Below are positions 39,901 to 54,900 of a stretch of 64,000 nucleotides of DNA, in pieces. This DNA comes from Nematostella vectensis (Eukaryota; Cnidaria; Anthozoa; Actiniaria; Edwardsiidae). The first letter of the stretch is position 1. Every line of letters starts with the position of its first letter. The notes below the pieces were generated by a model, which ran no database searches, was not told the origin of the DNA, and worked only from the letters and a program-made list of their open reading frames with translations. The stretch is taken from assembly GCF_932526225.1 (NCBI RefSeq), contig NC_064035.1, forward strand, positions 14,020,566 through 14,084,565. The letters run 5' to 3'. The position numbers and the translations under genes were made by a program.

Positions 39901-42900
39901 CAAGAGACCACTGTAGCACCTGAAACCACTGTGCCAACAGAGACCACTGCTGCACCTGAGACCACTGTGGCACCTGATATCACATTTGCACCTGAAACCA
40001 CTGTGCCACCTGAGACCACTGGTGCACCTGATACCACTTTGGCACCTGAGACCACCGTCTCACTTGAGAGCACTCTTGCACTTGAGAGCACTGTGGCACC
40101 AGAGAGCACTGTAGCAACTGAAACCACTGTGGCGCCAGAGACCACTGCTGCACCGGAGAGCACTCTGGCACCTGAGATCACTGCTGCACCTGATACTACT
40201 ATGGTACCTAAGAGCACTGTGGCACCAGATACCACTGTGGCACCTGAGAGTACTGTGGCACCTGAGACAACTGCTGTACCTGAGACTACTCTGGCACCTG
40301 GAATCACTGTGGCACAAGAGACCACTGCTGCACCTGAGACCACTGTGGCACCTGAAACAACTGTGGCACCAGAGACCACTGCTGCACTTGAGACCACAGC
40401 TGCACCAGTGACCACTATGGTACCGGAGACCACAGCTGCCCCAGCGACCACTGCTGCACTAGAAACTTCTATTGTGCCTGAGACAACAGCTGCCTCAGAG
40501 ACCACTGTGGCACCAGAGACCACTGATGCACCAGCTACCACTTTGGCACCTGAGACAACAGCTGCCCCAGAGACTACTGTGGCACCAGAGACCACTGATG
40601 CACCAGCTACCACTTTGGCACCTAAGACAACAGCTGCCCTAGAGACCACTGTTGCACCAAAGACCATTGTGGTACCGGAGACCACTCCCGCACTGGAGAC
40701 AACTTCTGCGCCTGAAAGCACAGCTGCAACAGAGTCAACTGTGGCACCTGAGACCACTGTGTCACAAGAGACCACTGTAGCACCTGAAACCACTGTGCCA
40801 ACAGAGACCACTGCTGCACCTGAGACCACTGTTGCACCTGAGATCACTTCTGCACCTGAAACCACTGTGGCACCTGAGACCACTTCTGCAGCTGATACCA
40901 CTTTGGCATCTGAGACCACTGCTGCACCTGAGGCCACTTTGGCACCTGAGACTACTGCTGCACCTGAGACCACTTTGGTACCTGAGACGACTGTGGCACC
41001 AGAGACCACTGTGGCACCTGAGAGCACTGTGCCACCAGAGACCACTGTAGCAACCACAGCTGCAACTGAGACCACTGCTGCACCTGATACCACTGTGGCA
41101 CCTGAAACCACTGCTGCACCCGTTACCACTGTTGCACCTGAGACCACTGCTGCACCTGATACCACTGTAGCACCTGAGACCACAATGGCACTTGAAACCA
41201 CTGTGGCACAAGAGACCACTGTGGCACCTGAGACCACAGTGGTACCTGAGACCACCGCTCCACCTGAGACAACTTTGGCACCTGAGACCACTGCTGCACC
41301 TGATACCACTGTGGCAGGTGAGACCACTGCTGCACCTGATACCACTATGGCACCTGAGATCACTGTGGCACCAGAGACCACTGTAGTACCAGAGACCACT
41401 GTAGTACCAGAGACCACTTCTGCACCTGTTACCACCGTTGCACCAGAGAGCACTCTGGTACCTGAAACAACTGTTGCACCTGATACCACAGTAGCACCTG
41501 AGACCACTGTTATGCCTGATACCACAATGCGTCCTCCAAAGACAGATGTATCTGTAACAGGTCATTATTTTATTTTAAAAGTTATCCATGGAATGATCAA
41601 AGTTTATTTAATTAGTATGTCTATAGTTAAAAGGAGAAAGTAGCATTTTGACTTTCCTTTATTTAATGTCTATTTGATTGGTAAAATGGTTTTTGTTTCA
41701 TTCTATGCAATAACTGTTGATATTCCTTGCTGTTCTCTTTATAAGTGTTTAGCAATTTTGAAGCAAATTTGAGTTTCATAATTTCCTTTTGATAATATCA
41801 GTTCTATAAGCATTCATTAAAAATGTTTCAAACTTGAAAAACAAGTTTTTTTCACTGCAGTTGCACGTAGTTTTGATTTAGATTGAAGCTTCAACCAATG
41901 AAAAGCATTTGAATAATCGTTACAGAACATTATTGTTTTTAACCACCCTTTCATATTTACGTTTCTGCTGTTTTATTATTAAGATTTTTCTTTTCTTTTA
42001 ACTTTGTATAGAAGCAACTAAGGCACCTGTGGATCAGCTCAAAACAAAGCAGCCAACAATTGCTACAGCTAAAACCACTGCTGAACCAGAGATCACTGTT
42101 GCACCTGAGACCACTGTGGTACCAGAGACCACTCCCGCACTGGAGACAACTTCTGCGCCTGAAAGCACAGCTGCAACAGAGTCAACTGTGGCACCTGAGA
42201 CCACTGTGTCACAAGAGACCACTGTAGCACCTGAAACCACTGTGCCAACAGAGACCACTGCTGCACCTGAGACCACTGTGGCACCTGATATCACATTTGC
42301 ACCTGAAACCACTGTGCCACCTGAGACCACTGGTGCACCTGATACCACTTTGGAACCTGAGACCACCGTCTCACTTGAGAGCACTCTTTCACTTGAGAGC
42401 ACTGTGGCACCAGAGACCACTATGGCACCTGAGAGCACTGTGCCACCAGAGAGCACTGTAGCAACTGAAACCACTGTGGCGCCAGAGACCACTGCTGCAC
42501 CGGAGAACACTCTGGCACCTGAGATCACTGCTGCACCTGATACTACTATGGTACCTAAGAGCACTGTGGCACCAGATACCACTGTGGCACCTGAGAGTAC
42601 TGTGGCACCTGAGACCACTGCTGTACCTAAGACTACTCTGGCACCTGGAACCACTGTGGCACAAGAGACCACTGCTGCACCTGAGACCACTGTGGCACCT
42701 GAAACAACTGTGGCACCAGAGACCACTGCTGCACTTGAGACCACAGCTGCACCAGTGACCACTATGGTACCGGAGACCACAGCTGCCCCAGCGACCACTG
42801 CTGCACTAGAAACTTCTATTGTGCCTGAGACAACAGCTGCCTCAGAGACCACTGTGGCACCAGAGACCACTGATGCACCAGCTACCACTTTGGCACCTGA

Positions 42901-45900
42901 GACAACAGCTGCCCCAGAGACTACTGTGGCACCAGAGACCACTGATGCACCAGCTACCACTTTGGCACCTGAGACAACAGCTGCCCTAGAGACCACTGTT
43001 GCACCAGAGACCACTGCTGCACCTGAGACCACTGTGGCACCTGAGATCACTGCTGCAACTGAGACCACTGCTGCACCTGAGACCACTGTGGCAGGTGAGA
43101 CCACTGCTGCACCTGATACCACTATGGCACCTGAGATCACTGTGGCACCAGAGACCACTGTAGTACCAGAGACCACTTCTGCACCTGTTACCACCGTTGC
43201 ACCAGAGAGCACTCTGGTACCTGAAACAACTTTTGCACCTGATACCACAGTAGCACCTGAGACCACTGTTGTGCCTGAGACCACAATGCGTCCTCCAAAG
43301 ACAGATGTATCTGTAACAGGTCATTATTTTATTTTAAAAGTTATGCATGGAATGATCAAAGTTTATTTAATTAGAATGTCTATAGTTAATAGGAGAAAGT
43401 AGCATTTTGACTTTCCTTTATTTAATGTCTATTTGATTGGTAAAATGGTTTTTGTTTCATTCTATGCAATAACTGTTGATATTCCTTGCTGTTCTCTTTA
43501 TAAGTGTTTAGCAATTTTGAAGCAAATTTGAGTTTCATAATTTCCTTTTGATAATATCAGTTCTATAAGCATTCATTAAAAATTTTTCAAACTTGAAAAA
43601 CAAGTTTTTTTCACTGCAGTTGCACGTAGTTTCGATTTAGATTGAAGCTTCAACCAATGAAAAGCATTTGAATAATCGTTACAGAATATTATTGTTTTTA
43701 ACCACCCTTTCATATTTACGTTTCTGCTGTTTTATTATTAAGATTTTTCTTTTCTTTTAACTTTGTATAGAAGCAACTAAGGCACCTGTGGATCAGCTCA
43801 AAACAAAGCAGCCAACAATTGCTACAGCTAAAACCACTGCTGAACCAGAGATCACTGTTGCACCTGAGACCACTATGGTACCGGAGACCACAGCTGCCCC
43901 AGCGACCACTGCTGCACTAGAAACTTCTATTGTGCCTGAGACAACAGCTGCCTCAGAGACCACTGTGGCACCAGAGACCACTGATGCACCAGGTACCACT
44001 TTGGCACCTGAGACAACAGCTGCCCCAGAGACTACTGTGGCACTAGAGACCACTGATGCACCAGCTACCACTTTGGCACCTAAGACAACAACTGCCCTAG
44101 AGACCACTGTTGCAGCAAAGACCACTGTGGTACCGGAGACCACTCCCGCACTGGAGACAACTTCTGCGCCTGAAAGCACAGCTGCAACAGAGTCAACTGT
44201 GGCACCTGAGACCACTGTGTCACAAGAGACCACTGTAGCACCTGAAACCACTGTGCCAACAGAGACCACTGCTGCACCTGAGACCACTGTTGCACCTGAG
44301 ATCACTTTTGCACCTGAAACCACTTTGCCACCTGAGACCACTGCTGCAGCTGATACCACTTTGACACCTGAGACCACTTTGGCACCTGAGACCACCGTCG
44401 CACTTGAGAGCACTGTTGCACCTGAAACCACTGTGGCACCTGAGACCACCGTCGTACTTGAGAGCACTCTTGCACTTGAGAGCACTGTGGCACCAGAGAC
44501 CACTGTGGCACCTGAGAGCACTGTGCCACCAGAGACCACTGTAGCAACTGAAACCACTGTGGCGCCAGAGACCACTGCTGCACCAGAGAGCACTCTGGCA
44601 CCTGATATCACTGCTGCACCTGATACTACTATGGTACCTGAGAGCACTGTGGCACCAGATACCACTGTGGCACCTGAGAGTACTATGGCACCTGAGACCA
44701 CTGCTGAACCTGAGACTACTCTGGCACCTGAGACCACTGTGGCACCTGAAACCACTGTGGCACCAGAGACCACTGCTGCACTTGAGACCACAGCTGCACC
44801 AGTGACCACTATGGTACCGGAGACCACAGCTGCCCCAGCGACTACTGCTGCACTAGAAACTTCTATTGCGCCTGAGACAACAGCTGCCTCAGAGACCACT
44901 GTGGCACCAGAGACCACTGCTGCACCTGATACCACTATGGCACCTGAGATCACTGTGGCACCAGAGACCACTGTAGTACCAGAGACCACTTCTGCACCTG
45001 TTACCACCGTTGCACCAGAGAGCACTCTGGTACCTGAAACAACTTTTGCACCTGATACCACAGTAGCACCTGAGACCACTGTTGTGCCTGAGACCACAAT
45101 GCGTCCTCCAAAGACAGATGTATCTGTAACAGGTCATTATTTTATTTTAAAAGTTATCCATGGAATGATCAAAGTTTATTTAATTAGAATGTCTATAGTT
45201 AATAGGAGAAAGTAGCATTTTGACTTTTCTTTATTTAATGTCTATTTGATTGGTAAAATGGTTTTTGTTTCATTCTATGCAATAACTGTTGATATTCCTT
45301 GCTGTTCTCTTTATAAGTGTTTAGCAATTTTGAAGCAAATTTGAGTTTCATAATTTCCTTTTGATAATATCAGTTCTATAAGCATTCATTAAAAATTTTT
45401 CAAACTTGAAAAACAAGTTTTTTTCACTGCAGTTGCACGTAGTTTCGATTTAGATTGAAGCTTCAACCAATGAAAAGCATTTGAATAATCGTTACAGAAC
45501 ATTATTGTTTTTAACCACCCTTTCATATTTACGTTTCTGCTGTTTTATTATTAAGATTTTTCATTTCTTTTAACTTTGTATAGAAGTAACTAAGGCACCT
45601 GTGGATCAGCTCAAAACAAAGCAGCCAACAATTGCTACAGCTAAAACCACTGCTGAACCAGAGATCACTGTTGCACCTGAGACCACTATGGTACCGGAGA
45701 CCACAGCTGCCCCAGCGACCACTGCTGCACTAGAAACTTCTATTGTGCCTGAGACAACAGCTGCCTCAGAGACCACTGTGGCACCAGAGACCACTGATGC
45801 ACCAGGTACCACTTTGGCACCTGAGACAACAGCTGCCCCAGAGACTACTGTGGCACCAGAGACCACTGATGCACCAGCTACCACTTTGGCACCTAAGACA

Positions 45901-48900
45901 ACAACTGCCCTAGAGACCACTGTTGCAGCAAAGACCACTGTGGTACCGGAGACCACTTCCGCACTGGAGACAACTTCTGCGCCTGAAAGCACAGCTGCAA
46001 CAGAGTCAACTGTAGCACCTGAAACCACTGTGCCAACAGAGACCACTGCTGCACCTGAGACCACTGTTGCACCTGAGATCACTTTTGCACCTGAAACCAC
46101 TGTGCCACCTGAGACCACTGCTGCACCTGATACCACTTTGGCACCTGAGACCACCGTCGCACTTGAGAGCACTCTTGCACTTGAGAGCACTGTGGCGCCA
46201 GAGACCACTGCTGCACCAGAGAGCACTCTGGCACCTGATATCACTGCTGCACCTGATACTACTATGGTACCTGAGAGCACTGTGGCACCAGATACCACTG
46301 TGGCACCTGAGAGTACTATGGCACATGAGACCACTGCTGAACCTGAGACTACTCTGGCACCTGAGACCACTGTGGCACCTGAAACCACTGTGGCACCAGA
46401 GACCACTGCTGCACTTGAGACCACAGCTGCACCAGTGACCACTATGGTACCGGAGACCACAGCTGCCCCAGCGACTACTGCTGCACTAGAAACTTCTATT
46501 GCGCCTGAGACAACAGCTGCCTCAGAGACCACTGTGGCACCAGAGACCACTGATGCACCAGCTACCAGTTTGGCTCCTGAGACAACAGCTGCCCCAGAGA
46601 CTACTGTGGCACCAGAGACCACTGATGCACCAGCTACCACTTTGGCACCTGAGACAACAGCTGCCCTAGAGACCACTGTTGCACCAGAGACCACTGCTGC
46701 ACCTGAGACCACTGTGGCACCTGAGATCACTGCTGCAACTGAGACCACTGCTGCACCTGAGACCACTGTGGTACCTGAGACCACCGCTCCACCTGAGACA
46801 ACTGTGGCACCTGAGACCACTGCTGCACCTGATACCACTGTGGCAGGTGAGACCACTGCTGCACCTGATACCACTATGGCACCTGAGATCACTGTGGCAC
46901 CAGAGACCACTATGGCACCAGAGACCACTTCTGCACCTGTTACCACCGTTGCACCAGAGAGCACTCTGGTACCTGAAACAACTGTTGCACCTGATACCAC
47001 AGTAGCACCTGAGACCACTGTTGTGCCTGAGACCACAATGCCTCCTCCAAAGACAGATGTATCTGTAACAGGTCATTATTTTTTAAAAAGTTATCCATGG
47101 AATGATCAAAGTTTATTTAATTAGAATGTCTATAGTTAATAGGAGAAAGTAGCATTTTGACATTCCTTTATTTAATGTCTATTTGATTGGTAAAATGGTT
47201 TTTGTTTCATTCTATGCAATAACTGTTGATATTCCTTGCTGTTCTCTTTATGTTCTTAGCAATTTTGAAGCAAATTTGAGTTTCATAATTTCCTTTTGAT
47301 AATATCAGTTCCATAAGCATTTATTAAAAATTTTCAAACTTGAAAAACAAGTTTTTTTCACTGCAGTTGCACGTAGTTTCGATTTAGATTGAAGCTTCAA
47401 CCAATGGAAAGCATTTGAATAATCGTTATAGAACATTATTGTTCTTCCCCTCCCTTTCATATTTACGTTCCTGCTGTTTTATTATTAAGATTTTTCTTTT
47501 CTTTTTACTTTGTATAGAAGCAACTAAGGCACCTGTGGATCAGCTCAAAACAAAGCAGCCAACAATTGCTACAGCTAAAACCACTGCTGAACCAGAGATC
47601 ACTGTTGCACCTGAGACCACTGTGGTACCGGAGACCACTCCCGCACTAGAGACAACTTCTGCGCCTGAAAGCACAGCTGCAACAGAGTCAACTGTGGCAC
47701 CTGAGACCACTGTGTCACAAGAGACCACTTTGGCACCTGAGACAACACCTGCCCCAGAGACTACTGTGGCACCAGAGACCACTGATGCACCAGCTACCAC
47801 TTTGGCACCTGAGACAACAGCTGCCCTAGAGACCACTGTTGCACCAGAGACCACTGCTGCACCTGAGACCACTGTGGCACCTGAGATCACTGCTGCAACT
47901 GAGACCACTGCTGCACCTGAGACCACTGTGGTACCTGAGACCACCGCTCCACCTGAGACAACTGTGGCACCTGAGACCACTGCTGCACCTGATACCACTG
48001 TGGCAGGTGAGACCACTGCTGCACCTGATACCACTATGGCACCTGAGATCACTGTGGCACCAGAGACCACTGTGGCACCAGAGACCACTGTTGTACCAGA
48101 GACCACTTCTGCACCTGTTACCACCGTTGCACCAGAGAGCACTCTGGTACCTGAAACAACTGTTGCACCTGATACCACAGTAGCACCTGAGACCACTGTT
48201 GTGCCTGAGACCACAATGCCTCCTCCAAAGACAGATGTATCTGTAACAGGTCATTATTTTATTTTAAAAGTTATCCATGGAATGATCAAAGTTTATTTAA
48301 TTAGAATGTCTATAGTTAATAGGAGAAAGTAGCATTTTGACATTCCTTTATTTAATGTCTATTTGATTGGTAAAATGGTTTTTGTTTCATTCTATGCAAT
48401 AACTGTTGATATTCCTTGCTGTTCTCTTTATGTTCTTAGCAATTTTGAAGCAAATTTGAGTTTCATAATTTCCTTTTGATAATATCAGTTCCATAAGCAT
48501 TCATTAAAAATTTTCAAACTTGAAAAACAAGTTTTTTTCACTGCAGTTGCACGTAGTTTCGATTTAGATTGAAGCTTCAACCAATGGAAAGCATTTGAAT
48601 AATCGTTATAGAACATTATTGTTCTTCCCCTCCCTTTCATATTTACGTTCCTGCTGTTTTATTATTAAGATTTTTCTTTTCTTTTTACTTTGTATAGAAG
48701 CAACTAAGGCACCTGTGGATCAGCTCAAAACAAAGCAGCCAACAACTTCTACAGCTAAAACCACTGCTGAACCAGAGATCACTGTTGCACCTGAGACCAC
48801 TTTGGTACCGGAGACCACTCCCGCACTAGAGACAACTTCTGCGCCTGAAAGCACAGCTGCAACAGAGTCAACTGTGGCACCTGAGACCACTGTGTCACAA

Positions 48901-51900
48901 GAGACCACTGTAGCACCTGAAACCACTGTGCCAACAGAGACCACTGTGGTACCGGAGACCACTCCCGCACTTGAGACAACTTCTGCGCCTGAAAGCACAG
49001 CTGCAACAGAGTCAACTGTGGCACCTGAGACCACTGTATCACAAGAGACCACTATAGCACCTGAAACCACTGTGCCAACAGAGATCACTGCTGCACCTGA
49101 GACCACTGTGGCACCTGAGATCACTTTTGCACCTGAAACCACTGTGCCACCTGAGACCACTGGTGCACCTGATACCACTTTGGCACCTGAGACCACAGTC
49201 GCACTTGAGAGCACTATGGCACCTGAGAGCACTGTGCCACCAGAGACCACTGTAGCAACTGAAACCACTGTGGCGCCAGAGACCACTGCTGCACCGGAGA
49301 GCACTCTGGCACCTGAGATCACTGCTGCACCTGATACTACTATGGTACCTAAGAGCACTGTGGCACCAGATACCACTGTGGCACCTGAGAGTACTGTGGC
49401 ACCTGAGACCACTGTTGTACCTGAGACTACTCTGGCACCTGGAACCACTGTGGCACAAGAGACCACTGCTGCACCTGAGACCACTGTGGCACCTGAAACC
49501 ACTGTAGCACCAGAGACCACTGCTGCACTTGAGACCACAGCTGCACCAGTGACCACTATGCTACCGGAGACCACAGCTGCCCCAGCGACCACTGCTGCAC
49601 TAGAAACTTCTATTGTGCCTGAGACAACAGCTGCCTCAGAGACCACTGTGGCACCAGAGACCACTGACGCACCAGCTACCACTTTGGCACCTGAGACAAC
49701 AGCTGCCCCAGAGACTACTGTGGCACCAGAGACCACTGATGCACCAGCTACCACTTTGGCACCTAAGACAACAACTGCCCTAGAGACCACTGTTGCAGCA
49801 AAGACCACTGTGGTACCGGAGACCACTCCCGCACTGGAGACAACTTCTTCGCCTGAAAGCACAGCTGCAACAGAGTCAACTGTGGCACCTGAGATCACTG
49901 TGGCACCTGAGAGCACTGTGCCACCAGAGACAACTGTAGCAACTGAAACCACTGTGGCGCCAGAGACCACTGCTGCACCAGAGAGCACTCTGGCACCTGA
50001 TATCACTGCTGCACCTGATACTACTATGGTACCTGAGAGCACTGTGGCACCAGATACCACTGTGGCACCTGAGAGTACTATGGCACCTGAGACCACTGCT
50101 GAACCTGAGACTACTCTGGCACCTGAGACCACTGTGGCACCTGAAACCACTGTGGCACCAGAGACCACTGCTGCACTTGAGACCACAGCTGCACCAGTGA
50201 CCACTATGGTACCGGAGACCACAGCTGCCCCAGCGACTACTGCTGCACTAGAAACTTCTATTGCGCCTGAGACAACAGCTGCCTCAGAGACCACTGTGGC
50301 ACCAGAGACCACTGATGCACCAGCTACCACTTTGGCACCTGAGACAACAGCTGCCCCAGAGACTACTGTGGCACCAGAGACCACTGATGCACCAGCTACC
50401 ACTTTGGCACCTGAGACAACAGCTGCCCTAGAGACCACTGTTGCACCAGAGACCACTGCTGCACCTGAGACCACTGTGGCACCTGAGATCACTGCTGCAA
50501 CTGAGACCACTGCTGCACCTGAGACCACTGTGGTACCTGAGACCACCGCTCCACCTGAGACAACTGTGGCACCTGAGACAACTGCTGCACCTGATACCAC
50601 TGTGGCAGGTGAGACCACTGCTGCACCTGATACCACTATGGCACCTGAAATCACTGTGGCACCGGAGACCACTTCTGCACCTGTTACCACCGTTGCACCA
50701 GAGAGCACTCTGGTACCTGAAACAACTGTTGCACCTGATACCACAGTAGCACCTGAGACCACTGTTGTGCCTGAGACCACAATGCCTCCTCCAAAGACAG
50801 ATGTATCTGTAACAGGTCATTATTTTTTAAAAAGTTATCCATGGAATGATCAAAGTTTATTTAATTAGAATGTCTATAGTTAATAGGAGAAAGTAGCATT
50901 TTGACATTCCTTTATTTAATGTCTATTTGATTGGTAAAATGGTTTTTGTTTCATTCTATGCTATAACTGTTGATATTCCTTGCTGTTCTCTTTATGTTCT
51001 TAGCAATTTTGAAGCAAATTTGAGTTTCATAATTTCCTTTTGATAATATCAGTTCCATAAGCATTCATTAAAAATTTTCAAACTTGAAAAACAAGTTTTT
51101 TTCACTGCAGTTGCACGTAGTTTCGATTTAGATTGAAGCTTCAACCAATGGAAAGCATTTGAATAATCGTTATAGAACATTATTGTTCTTCCCCTCCCTT
51201 TCATATTTACGTTCCTGCTGTTTTATTATTAAGATTTTTCTTTTCTTTTTACTTTGTATAGAAGCAACTAAGGCACCTGTGGATCAGCTCAAAACAAAGC
51301 AGCCAACAATTTCTACAGCTAAAACCACTGCTGAACCAGAGATCACTGTTGCACCTGAGACCACTGTGGTACCGGAGACCACTCCCGCACTAGAGACAAC
51401 TTCTGCGCCTGAAAGCACAGCTGCAACAGAGTCAACTGTGGCACCTGAGACCACTGTGTCACAAGAGACCACTTTGGCACCTGAGACAACAGCTGCCCCA
51501 GAGACTACTGTGGCACCAGAGACCACTGATGCACCAGCTACCACTTTGGCACCTGAGACAACAGCTGCCCTAGAGACCACTGTTGCACCAGAGACCACTG
51601 CTGCACCTGAGACCACTGTGGCACCTGAGATCACTGCTGCAACTGAGACCACTGCTGCACCTGAGACCACTGTGGTACCTGAGACTACGGCTCCACCTGA
51701 GACAACTGTGGCACCTGAGACCACTGCTGCACCTGATACCACTGTGGCAGGTGAGACCACTGCTGCACCTGATACCACTATGGCACCTGAGATCACTGTG
51801 GCACCAGAGACCACTGTGGCACCAGAGACCACTGTTGTACCAGAGACCACTTCTGCACCTGTTACCACCGTTGCACCAGAGAGCACTCTGGTACCTGAAA

Positions 51901-54900
51901 CAACTGTTGCACCTGATACCACAGTAGCACCTGAGACCACTGTTGTGCCTGAGACCACAATGCCTCCTCCAAAGACAGATGTATCTGTAACAGGTCATTA
52001 TTTTTTAAAAAGTTATCCATGGAATGATCAAAGTTTATTTAATTAGAATGTCTATACTTAATAGGAGAAAGTAGCATTTTGACATTCCTTTATTTAATGT
52101 CTATTTGATTGGTAAAATGGTTTTTGTTTCATTCTATGCAATAACTGTTGATATTCCTTGCTGTTCTCTTTATGTTCTTAGCAATTTTGAAGCAAATTTG
52201 AGTTTCATAATTTCCTTTTGATAATATCAGTTCCATAAGCATTCATTAAAAATTTTCAAACTTGAAAAACAAGTTTTTTTCACTGCAGTTGCACGTAGTT
52301 TCGATTTAGATTGAAGCTTCAACCAATGGAAAGCATTTAAATAATCGTTATAGAACATTATTGTTCTTCCCCTCCCTTTCATATTTACGTTCCTGCTGTT
52401 TTATTATTAAGATTTTTCTTTTCTTTTTACTTTGTATAGAAGCAACTAAGGCACCTGTGGATCAGCTCAAAACAAAGCAGCCAACAATTTCTACAGCTAA
52501 AACCACTGCTGCACTTGAGACCACAGCTGCACCAGTGACCACTATGCTACCGGAGACCACAGCTGCCCCAGCGACCACTGCTGCACTAGAAACTTCTATT
52601 GTGCCTGAGACAACAGCTGCCTCAGAGACCACTGTGGCACCAGAGACCACTGACGCACCAGCTACCACTTTGGCACCTGAGACAACAGCTGCCCCAGAGA
52701 CTACTGTGGCACCAGAGACCACTGATGCACCAGCTACCACTTTGGCACCTAAGACAACAACTGCCCTAGAGACCACTGTTGCAGCAAAGACCACTGTGGT
52801 ACCGGAGACCACTCCCGCACTGGAGACAACTTCTGCGCCTGAAAGCACAGCTGCAACAGAGTCAACTGTGGCACCTGAGACCACTGTGTCACAAGAGACC
52901 ACTGTAGCACCTGAAACCACTGTGCCAACAGAGACCACTGCTGCACCTGAGACCACTGTGGCACCTGAGATCACTTTTGCACCTGAAACCACTGTGCCAC
53001 CTGAGACCACTGCTGCACCTGATACCACTTTGGCACCTGAAACCACCGTCGCACTTGAGAGCACTCTTGCATTTGAGAGCACTGTGGCACCAGAGACCAC
53101 TGTAGCAACTGAAACCACTGTGGCGCCAGAGACCACTGCTGCACCGGAGAGCACTCTGGCACCTGAGATCACTGCTGCACCTGATACTGCTATGGTACCT
53201 GAGAGCACTGTGGCACCCGAGACCACTGTGTCACAAGAGACCACTGTAGCACCTGAAACCACTGTGCCAACAGAGACCACTGCTGCACCTGAGACCACTG
53301 TTGCACCTGAGATCACTTCTGCATCTGAAACCACTGTGGCACCTGAGACCACTTTTGCAGCTGATACCACTTTGGCACCTGAGACCACTTTTGCACCTGA
53401 AACCACTGTGCCACCTGAGACCACTGCTGCACCTGATACCACTGTGGCACCTGAGACCACCGTCGCACTTGAGAGCACTCTTGCACTTGAGAGCACTGTG
53501 GCACCAGAGACCACTGTAGCAACTGAAACCACTGTGGCGCCAGAGACCACTGCTGCACCGGAGAGCACTCTGGCACCTGAGATCACTGCTGCACCTGATA
53601 CTACTATGGTACCTGAGAGCACTGTGGCACCAGATACCACTGTGGCACCTGAGAGTACTGTGGCACCTGAGACCACTGCTGTACCTGAGACTACTCTGGC
53701 ACCTGGAACCACTGTGGCACAAGAGACCACTGCTGCACCTGAGACCACTGTGGCACCTGAAACCACTGTGGCACCAGAGACCACTGCTGCACTTGAGACC
53801 ACAGCTGCACCAGTGACCACTATGGTACCGGAGACCACAGCTGCCCCAGCGACCACTGCTGCACTAGAAACTTCTATTGTGCCTGAGACAACAGCTGCCT
53901 CAGAGACCACTGTGGCACCAGAGACCACTGATGCACCAGCTACCACTTTGGCACCTGAGACAACAGCTGCCCCAGAGACTACTGTGGCACCAGAGACCAC
54001 TGATGCACCAGCTACCACTTTGGCACCTAAGACAACAACTGCCCTAGAGACCACTGTTGCAGCAAAGACCACTGTGGTACCGGAGACCACTCCCGCACTG
54101 GAGACAACTTCTGCGCCTGAAAGCACAGCTGCAACAGAGTCAACTGTGGCACCTGAGACCACTGTGTCACAAGAGACCACTGTAGCACCTGAAACCACTG
54201 TGCCAACAGAGACCACTGCTGCACCTGAGACCACTGTGGCACCTGAGATCACTTTTGCACCTGAAACCACTGTGCCACCTGAGACCACTGCTGCACCTGA
54301 TACCACTTTGGCACCTGAAACCACCGTCGCACTTGAGAGTACTCTTGCACTTGAGAGCACTGTGGCACCAGAGACCACTGTAGCAACTGAAACCACTGTG
54401 GCGCCAGAGACCACTGCTGCACCAGAGATCACTCTGGCACCTGAGATCACTGCTGCACCTGATACTACTATGGTACCTGAGAGTACTGTGGCACCAGATA
54501 CCACTGTGGCACCTGAGACCACTGCTGTACCTGAGACTACTCTGGCACCTGGAACCACGGTGGCACAAGAGACCACTGCTGCACCTGAGACCACTGTGGC
54601 ACCTGAAACCACTGTGGCACCAGAGACCACTGCTGCACTTGAGACCACAGCTGCACCAGTGACCACTATGGTACCGGAGACCACAGCTGCCCCAGCGACC
54701 ACTGCTGCACTAGAAACTTCTATTGTGCCTGAGACAACAGATGCCTCAGAGACCACTGTGGCACCAGAGACTACTGATGCACCAGCTACCACTTTGGCAC
54801 CTGAGACAACAGCTGCCCCAGAGACGACTGTGGTACCAGAGACCACTGATGCACCAGCTACCACTTTGGCACCTAAGACAACAGCTGCCCTAGAGACCAC

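Noticed and set aside
47415-47520. Apparent leader peptide before the mucin exons (ORFs opening at 47415, 48595, 51159 and 52361 with a hydrophobic stretch)
   Set aside because: It is translation of the pyrimidine-rich 3' end of the B introns, upstream of the TTTGTATAG acceptor, and begins without ATG.
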